Shown piece after piece: positions 17,600 to 21,544 of a DNA stretch of 21,544 bases. The DNA is from Bacteroidota bacterium (GTDB taxonomy: Bacteria; Bacteroidota; Bacteroidia; Chitinophagales; Chitinophagaceae), in NCBI GenBank assembly GCA_023412975.1, contig JAEZRB010000087.1, forward strand, positions 1 through 21,544, in the 5' to 3' direction. The notes below the pieces were generated by a model, which was not told where the DNA came from, did no database searches, and saw only the letters and a list, made by a program, of their open reading frames with translations. Position 1 is the stretch's first letter. Every line of letters starts with the position of its first letter. Both the position numbers and the translations under genes were made by a program.

Positions 17600-19003
17600 T
17601 TATAGATGTATCGCTTCGCCATATGCCACTTCGATAGCGTCTTTAACGCTTTCGCTGATGGTGGGGTGGGGGTGAATACTGTTCAACACTTCATGGTGGG
17701 TGGTCTCCAGTTTGCGGGCAACAACCGTTTCAATGATGATCTCGGTCACGTTGTAACCGATCATGTGAGTACCCAGCCACTCGCCGTATTTCGCATCAAA
17801 TACCACTTTTACAAAACCTTCGCCATGTCCGGCGGCTGATGCTTTACCAGATGCGCTGAGGGGGAACTTCCCAACCTTTACTTCGTAACCTGCGTCGCGG
17901 GCCTGTTTTTCAGTGAAACCAACAGATGCAACTTCAGGATAGCAATAGGTACATCCCGGTACATTATTATAATCTAAACCTTCAGGCTGATGGTTGTATT
18001 TCTTTTCGGCATAACCGATCGCTTCTACGCAAATGATCGCTTCTTTGCTGGCAACATGCGCCAGGGCCTGGCCGGGAACACAATCACCAATCGCATAGAC
18101 GCCGGGAACATTTGTCTGGTAATATTTGTCGACAAGTACACGCCCTTTATCAGTTTTTATTCCCTGTTCTTCCAATCCGATTCCTTCAATATTGGCAGAA
18201 ACACCAACTGCGCTAAGCAGTATGTCGGCTTCGAGCGTTACTTCACCAGAAGCGGTTTTTACTTTCGCTTTTACGCCATTGCCTGAAGTGTCTACGGAAG
18301 TCACTTCGCTACTCGTCATGATCTCGATGCCCTGTTTCTTCAGGTTCTTGTCGAGTTCTTTCGAAATATCTTCGTCCTCCACAGGTACGATTCTGGGTAA
18401 AAACTCAACGATGGTAACTTTTGTGCCCATGCTGTTGTAGAAATAGCCAAACTCCACACCAATAGCACCACTGCCCACCACGATCATCGATTTTGGCTGG
18501 CTTGGCAGACTCATGGCTTCGCGGTAACCGATGATCTTTTTACCATCCTGTTTTAAGGCAGGCAATTCACGGCTGCGTCCACCCGTTGCGATGATAATAT
18601 GCTTGCCTTCCACGGTTTGCTTCTTTCCATCGGCACCGGTTACTTCCACTTTTCCTTTCCCTGTGATCTTGCCAAATCCCATCACCACATCGATCTTGTT
18701 CTTACGCATCAGGAATTGAACACCCTTGCTCATCTTATCGGCAACACCGCGACTCCGTTTGATCACGGCTTCAAAATTTACAGATCCGGTAGCTTCGAGT
18801 CCAAACTCTTTTGCATGTTTTATATCTTCATACACCTGGGCGCTTTTCAATAAAGCCTTGGTGGGGATACATCCCCAGTTGAGGCAGATACCACCCAGGC
18901 TTTCCTTTTCAATGATCGCTGTCTTAAATCCTAATTGGGATGCACGGATAGCCGCCACATAACCACCGGGGCCGCTACCGATCACCACTACATCGTATGC
19001 CAT
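17600..19003 (-). CDS. lpdA: Dihydrolipoyl dehydrogenase (E3)
   Basis: This 467-aa flavoenzyme re-oxidises dihydrolipoamide in the 2-oxo-acid dehydrogenase complexes (and the glycine cleavage system where present), passing electrons to NAD+. Visible features are the FAD dinucleotide fold GSGPGG (9-14), the redox disulfide in GGICLNWGCIPTK (Cys40 and Cys45), an NAD-binding fold VVGSGAIGVEFG (175-186), the second FAD motif GVYAIGDC (Asp307), and the dimer-interface catalytic HPHPTISE (His446 and Glu451). The start at 19003 is chosen because the family begins right at MAYDVVVIGSGPGG; the 29 codons upstream in the same frame are not conserved-looking. The length is typical. No E1 or E2 gene lies next to it, so it may serve several complexes. 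The upstream secreted-nuclease-like gene ends 104 nt away on the same strand. Confidence 0.97.
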   Translation of the reverse strand: MAYDVVVIGSGPGGYVAAIRASQLGFKTAIIEKESLGGICLNWGCIPTKALLKSAQVYEDIKHAKEFGLEATGSVNFEAVIKRSRGVADKMSKGVQFLMRKNKIDVVMGFGKITGKGKVEVTGADGKKQTVEGKHIIIATGGRSRELPALKQDGKKIIGYREAMSLPSQPKSMIVVGSGAIGVEFGYFYNSMGTKVTIVEFLPRIVPVEDEDISKELDKNLKKQGIEIMTSSEVTSVDTSGNGVKAKVKTASGEVTLEADILLSAVGVSANIEGIGLEEQGIKTDKGRVLVDKYYQTNVPGVYAIGDCVPGQALAHVASKEAIICVEAIGYAEKKYNHQPEGLDYNNVPGCTYCYPEVASVGFTEKQARDAGYEVKVGKFPLSASGKASAAGHGEGFVKVVFDAKYGEWLGTHMIGYNVTEIIIETVVARKLETTHHEVLNSIHPHPTISESVKDAIEVAYGEAIHL

Positions 19004-19107
19004 AAGATCTGTTTTTGAAGTTGTTGATTGTGAGAAAATGAGTTGCGAAGCTACTTGAAATGGAGGAATTGGGCAAAACCGGAACTTCACAAGCCGATGC
19101 TTAACGC

Positions 19108-19902
19108 TTATTCATTTAATGTAAGCTCAAAGGTAAAAAGGATTGGCAGGTGATCGGAATAACTTACCGGAAATGTCTCTGCTCTTACGATCTTCCAGTT
19201 TCCACGTTTCGTGTAAAAGACATAGTCGATCCTTTTTGATGGATCTTTTGTACTAAAGGTGGGTGCCGGAACTTTCCTGGCTACAGCGCCGGCATCTTTC
19301 CAATACTTACTTAAAATTTCATAGGCAGCTTCCGTGCTTTCAAAATTAAAATCACCACAGAGAAGGGAGGGAACCAGCAGGCTCCTGTAAGTGCTGTCGA
19401 TATATTTTACCTGCGCCAGCCTGTTTTCTTCAAACTGGTGACAAAGATGAGTGCCGCCGATGATAATATTCTGTCCATTGGCCAGCCTGGTATTGGCATA
19501 GATGAACGCCCTTGGTTCACCGCCGGACGGGGTTGGCAGGTTGGCGACTTCAATGTTAAGCGGTCTGCGCGAAAGCAGGGCTTCGCCATATCCACCGCTA
19601 TCATAATCCATGGCTTTCCCGAAATATCCCAGCATGCCGGTCCTGGCAGCCAGTTCCTTAACATAGTCTGTTCTTTCGCCGTAAATTCGGGCTGAACGGC
19701 CAGTAGCGCTGTCCACTTCCTGGAGGGCGACAAAATCGGGACGGTACTTGTTGATCAGTGCTGCTACGGAGTCGAGGTTGGGCTTCCCTTTTTCGTAAGC
19801 CAGTTCGCCATGGTAAATATTATAGGAAAGAATCGTGACCCTGGTCTGTGCGCCGCAGATAGAAAAAATCAGGAGGGCCAGTAAACTTAGACGAAATTTC
19901 AT
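19108..19902 (-). CDS. Secreted endonuclease/exonuclease/phosphatase-family protein
   Basis: This 264-aa protein has a signal peptide at residues 1-18 (MKFRLSLLALLIFSICGA) followed by a complete EEP-superfamily domain. The metal and catalytic positions are visible: Asn28 in LSYNIYHG, Glu62 in ALQEVD, His152 in GGTHL, Asp184 and Asn186 in CGDFNF, Asp226 in RIDYVFY, and Asp250-His251 in SDHLP. Such enzymes are Mg2+-dependent and cleave phosphoester bonds in nucleic acids, lipids or inositol phosphates; the substrate is not decided by these motifs. The start at 19902 is chosen because it begins the signal peptide. An in-frame ATG 31 codons upstream would put a non-hydrophobic extension before it. 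Export suggests a role in scavenging phosphate or nucleic acid. The gene lies between lpdA on the same strand and the divergent rpmB. Confidence 0.92.
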   Translation of the reverse strand: MKFRLSLLALLIFSICGAQTRVTILSYNIYHGELAYEKGKPNLDSVAALINKYRPDFVALQEVDSATGRSARIYGERTDYVKELAARTGMLGYFGKAMDYDSGGYGEALLSRRPLNIEVANLPTPSGGEPRAFIYANTRLANGQNIIIGGTHLCHQFEENRLAQVKYIDSTYRSLLVPSLLCGDFNFESTEAAYEILSKYWKDAGAVARKVPAPTFSTKDPSKRIDYVFYTKRGNWKIVRAETFPVSYSDHLPILFTFELTLNE

Positions 19903-20089
19903 GAGGTTGTCGGGTAAGTATTTGATAATCAAGATTATATTTGCGATATTCACAGAATTGGGAGTCTTCGGAGATGAGTTTTTCTCATTTCCCAAAACAA
20001 ATAAAGCATATTTGCAGCTAAACGGGGAGTGATTCGGCGAAATTTGGAAAAAAACTCATTTATCCTTCTTATAATTAACCAGATATCCC

Positions 20090-20097
20090 TACCTTTG
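20090..20097 (+). promoter_or_regulatory. Bacteroidota-type -7 box of the rpmB promoter
   Basis: TACCTTTG matches the Bacteroidota primary-sigma -7 consensus TAnnTTTG and lies 21 nt before the rpmB start codon. A TTG-type -33 box is not clear; TCCTTCTT at 20063-20070 is in about the right place. It is the best promoter signal in the window and probably drives the rpmB-rpmG-DUF4295 run. Confidence 0.6.
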
Positions 20098-20118
20098 CCG
20101 TCCTAAATTTCGATCGTT

Positions 20119-20355
20119 ATGGCAAGAGTATGTCAGGTTACAGGTAAAACTCCAATTGGGGGACACAAAGTTTCTCACTCAAATATCAAAAGCAAAAGGC
20201 GTTTCCTGCCCAATTTGCAGAAGAAAAGATTTTATCTCGTTGAGGAAGATAAATGGATCACCCTGAAGTTATCGGCTGATGCGATCCGCACCATCAACAA
20301 GAATGGTCTTTACAGCGTTGTAAAACAATTGAGAGCGAACGGAGAAAAAATATAA
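20119..20355 (+). CDS. rpmB: 50S ribosomal protein L28
   Basis: This 78-aa protein matches the bL28 family over its whole length. It begins MARVCQVTGKTPIGGHKVSH, followed by KSKRRFLPNLQKKRFYL, a basic block that contacts 23S rRNA, and ends in a helical segment (LSADAIRTINKNGLYSVVKQL). It is a structural part of the large ribosomal subunit. Only one Cys remains of the possible zinc-ribbon set, as in zinc-independent forms. It is first in a plus-strand run with rpmG and the DUF4295 gene, under a TACCTTTG box. A palindromic repeat starts right after its stop codon. Confidence 0.97.
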   Translation: MARVCQVTGKTPIGGHKVSHSNIKSKRRFLPNLQKKRFYLVEEDKWITLKLSADAIRTINKNGLYSVVKQLRANGEKI

Positions 20356-20440
20356 TTAATTTGAAAATTTGAAAGTGTGCTAATTTGAAAATGTTAGCGC
20401 AAGAATTTTCAAATTTTCAAATTCTCAAATTTTCAAATTA
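20356..20440. repeat. Palindromic intergenic repeat, copy 1 (between rpmB and rpmG)
   Basis: Runs of AATTTGAAA on the left mirror runs of TTTCAAATT on the right, around an inner hairpin TGTGCTAA-tttgaaaatg-TTAGCGCA. The copy at 20630-20714 is nearly identical. It fills essentially the whole gap between the two ribosomal genes, so in the shared transcript it would fold into a long AU-rich hairpin. It resembles REP/MITE-like elements; no protein is encoded. Confidence 0.85.
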
Positions 20441-20446
20441 AAGGAA

Positions 20447-20629
20447 ATGGCAAAAAAAGGCAACCGTGTACAGGTTATTATGGAATGCACTGAGCACAAA
20501 GCAAGTGGTCAGCCAGGTACCAGCCGTTATATCACGGTAAAAAACAAAAAGAACAACCCGGAAAGGCTGGAGTTGAAAAAATTCAACCCCATCCTGAAGA
20601 AGATGACGGTGCATAAAGAAATCAAATAA
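20447..20629 (+). CDS. rpmG: 50S ribosomal protein L33
   Basis: This 60-aa protein matches bL33: it starts MAKKGNRVQVIMECTEHKAS, then has GTSRYITVKNKKNNPERLEL and ends KKFNPILKKMTVHKEIK. It is a structural component of the large ribosomal subunit near the E site. Most of the zinc-binding Cys positions are absent, with only one Cys in MECTEH, so this is the zinc-independent type. It lies between rpmB and a DUF4295 gene on the same strand, separated from each by a copy of the same palindromic repeat, and is probably cotranscribed with both. Confidence 0.97.
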   Translation: MAKKGNRVQVIMECTEHKASGQPGTSRYITVKNKKNNPERLELKKFNPILKKMTVHKEIK

Positions 20630-20714
20630 TAATTTGATAATTTGAAAGTGTGCTAATTTGAAAATGTTAGCGCACGAACTTTCAAATTTTCAAATTTTCA
20701 AATTTTCAAATTAT
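20630..20714. repeat. Palindromic intergenic repeat, copy 2 (between rpmG and the DUF4295 gene)
   Basis: This is the same architecture as the copy at 20356-20440: an inner hairpin TGTGCTAA/TTAGCGCA flanked by AATTTGAAAG on the left and a run of TTTCAAATT units on the right. Only a few substitutions separate the copies, including GCAAGAAT versus GCACGAAC. It again fills the entire gap between adjacent genes. Confidence 0.85.
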
Positions 20715-20719
20715 AGAAA

Positions 20720-20890
20720 ATGGCAAAAGCAGCTAAAACCGCCCAGAAGAAAGACCCCAAGCTGGCAGCAGAATCAAAGAACTATACCAAAGTGATCAAA
20801 GCTGTACGCAGCCCGAAAACAGGCGCTTACACTTTTAAGGAGCAGATCGTTCACAAGGATAAGGTGAAGGATTTCCTGGCGCAAAAATAA
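20720..20890 (+). CDS. DUF4295 family small basic protein
   Basis: This 56-aa protein is short enough to be missed by length filters. It reads MAKAAKTAQKKDPKLAAESK at the start and SPKTGAYTFKEQIVHKDKVK before the end, and is strongly basic. It matches the DUF4295 family, which is found in Bacteroidota next to rpmB, rpmG and ftsY. The family has no established function; the position and charge suggest a ribosome-associated protein, but that is inference. The start at 20720 follows the palindromic repeat by 5 nt. The stop is followed by a hairpin with a T-run, which probably ends the ribosomal-gene transcript. Confidence 0.88.
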   Translation: MAKAAKTAQKKDPKLAAESKNYTKVIKAVRSPKTGAYTFKEQIVHKDKVKDFLAQK

Positions 20891-20923
20891 AAAGCCTGTC
20901 CCCGCAGAGGGAAATAATGATAT

Positions 20924-20955
20924 AGCTGTCATGCCCTGGGCGCGACAGCTTTTTT
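20924..20955 (+). terminator. Hairpin terminator after the DUF4295 gene
   Basis: AGCTGTC (20924-20930) pairs with GACAGCT (20944-20950), with an inner GCC/GGC pair, and is followed by a T-run to 20955. It lies 34 nt past the stop codon and separates the ribosomal genes from ftsY. Confidence 0.8.
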
Positions 20956-20995
20956 CATTTTGAAAAATAGGGTTTAGGTGGGTTTTCTGCCGGGA

Positions 20996-21013
20996 TCCCG
21001 ACAGCCATCGGGA
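20996..21013. repeat. Short hairpin of a common Bacteroidota type
   Basis: TCCCGA and TCGGGA pair around the loop CAGCCA in the gap before ftsY. Short TCCCGATnnnATCGGGA palindromes recur between genes in many Bacteroidota. With no T-run it is not an obvious terminator. The rest of the gap to 21155 shows no gene. Confidence 0.45.
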
Positions 21014-21155
21014 CGGGGAGAAGGGAATAAGGGGAGAGTTTTTCTTTTTTTTGTAAACTGAGTAGACCGTTGTCTGTTTGAATGAAGATCTATCAGAGCA
21101 CTGTAAGCCCGTTTGTGTAGATTTAAATTCTATTAAATATCTTAATAAGTAAAGA

Positions 21156-21544
21156 ATGGGATTTTTTAATAAGCTGTTTGGTAAAAAGGAAAAGGAATCG
21201 CTCGACCAGGGTTTGCAAAAAACCAAGGAAGGATTTTTATCAAAGATCACTAAGGCCATCGCGGGAAAGAGTGTTGTAGATGAAGAAGTGCTCGACAACC
21301 TGGAAGAGGCATTGGTCAGCGCAGACGTGGGCATAGAGACTACGGTGAAGATCATAGAGCGAATTGAAAAAAGAGTTTCCAAAGACAAATACCTCAATAC
21401 CGGGGAGCTGAACCAGATGTTGCAGGAAGAGATCGAAGCGATCCTCGTAGATGCACCCCATTCCAATAGCTATGCTTTTGACTCTGAACTTCCCTCTAAA
21501 CCATATATTATCCTGGTGGTGGGTGTCAATGGTGTTGGCAAGAC
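21156..21544 (+). CDS. ftsY: Signal recognition particle receptor FtsY (N-terminal part)
   Basis: The frame begins at 21156 and is open to the right edge (129 complete codons). It starts MGFFNKLFGKKEKESLDQGL, continues through the helical N domain (DEEVLDNLEEALVSADVGIETT), and ends inside the G1 P-loop at PYIILVVGVNGVGK, where GxxGxGKT binds GTP. This is FtsY, the SRP-receptor GTPase that docks ribosomes translating membrane and exported proteins at the inner membrane. The acidic A domain of enterobacterial FtsY is absent; the short amphipathic N-terminus with Phe and Lys residues is the likely membrane contact. It follows rpmB-rpmG-DUF4295 but is separated by a terminator, so it probably has its own promoter. 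Confidence 0.96.
   Translation, partial: MGFFNKLFGKKEKESLDQGLQKTKEGFLSKITKAIAGKSVVDEEVLDNLEEALVSADVGIETTVKIIERIEKRVSKDKYLNTGELNQMLQEEIEAILVDAPHSNSYAFDSELPSKPYIILVVGVNGVGK

Noticed and set aside
19003..19090. Longer start for lpdA, 29 codons upstream
   Set aside because: The family begins at the flavin-binding fold right after MAYDVVV, and the extension shows no targeting signal expected for this cytoplasmic enzyme.
19936..19943. TATATTTG as a plus-strand promoter -7 box
   Set aside because: It matches TAnnTTTG, but the nearest TTTG is only 11 nt upstream and the next plus-strand gene starts about 175 nt later behind a better TACCTTTG box.
20774..21466. 230-codon minus-strand frame
   Set aside because: It crosses the DUF4295 gene, the terminator and ftsY on the opposite strand, and is Ser-rich without motifs.

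Overview
The window looks like chromosomal DNA of a member of the Bacteroidota, most likely Chitinophagia/Chitinophagaceae. The reasons are C-terminal type IX secretion (T9SS) sorting tails on two giant exported proteins, DUF4136, DUF4082 and DUF4295 proteins, lipoproteins in quick succession, starts without Shine-Dalgarno sequences, a TACCTTTG promoter box before rpmB, and the order rpmB-rpmG-DUF4295-ftsY. No tRNA, rRNA, transposase, integrase or CRISPR array was seen.

Layout. (1) 1-2.6 kb: a visibly AT-richer, accessory-looking stretch of four small unrelated genes, all on the minus strand. They are a partial phytanoyl-CoA-dioxygenase-like protein, a small secreted protein, a lipoprotein and a two-helix membrane protein. 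They are separated by structured, imperfectly palindromic noncoding elements of about 200 nt that share arms and a central motif. One gene's stop codon lies inside an element. This looks like a cassette array with attC-like elements, and it is the least explained part of the window. (2) 2.7-5.7 kb: a minus-strand cluster of a YtcJ-like amidohydrolase lipoprotein, a DUF4136 lipoprotein and an outer-membrane beta-barrel protein, probably cotranscribed. An inverted repeat lies just before the amidohydrolase start. (3) 6.0-17.5 kb: two tandem plus-strand giant genes (2442 and 1304 aa). Each encodes a signal peptide, an N,N-dimethylformamidase-beta-like domain, Ig-like and DUF4082 modules, and a T9SS tail. 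The first carries eleven Big_5-type repeats, seven of them an uninterrupted 330-bp tandem array with strong nucleotide-level homogenisation. The second instead has Ig/PKD-like modules, a conserved exported domain and a His/Asp-rich segment. (4) 17.5-19.9 kb: a convergent double hairpin, then lpdA (dihydrolipoyl dehydrogenase) and a secreted endonuclease/exonuclease/phosphatase-family protein on the minus strand. (5) 20.1 kb to the end: the housekeeping run rpmB, rpmG, a 56-aa DUF4295 gene and the start of ftsY on the plus strand. Two near-identical palindromic repeats sit in the two short gaps between the ribosomal genes.

Working together: the two giant proteins are paralogues, probably displayed on or released from the cell surface through T9SS. 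The two minus-strand lipoproteins and the beta-barrel protein are also envelope proteins. The right end is core translation and protein-targeting machinery, and lpdA is central metabolism. The substrate of the dimethylformamidase-like domains cannot be told from the sequence.
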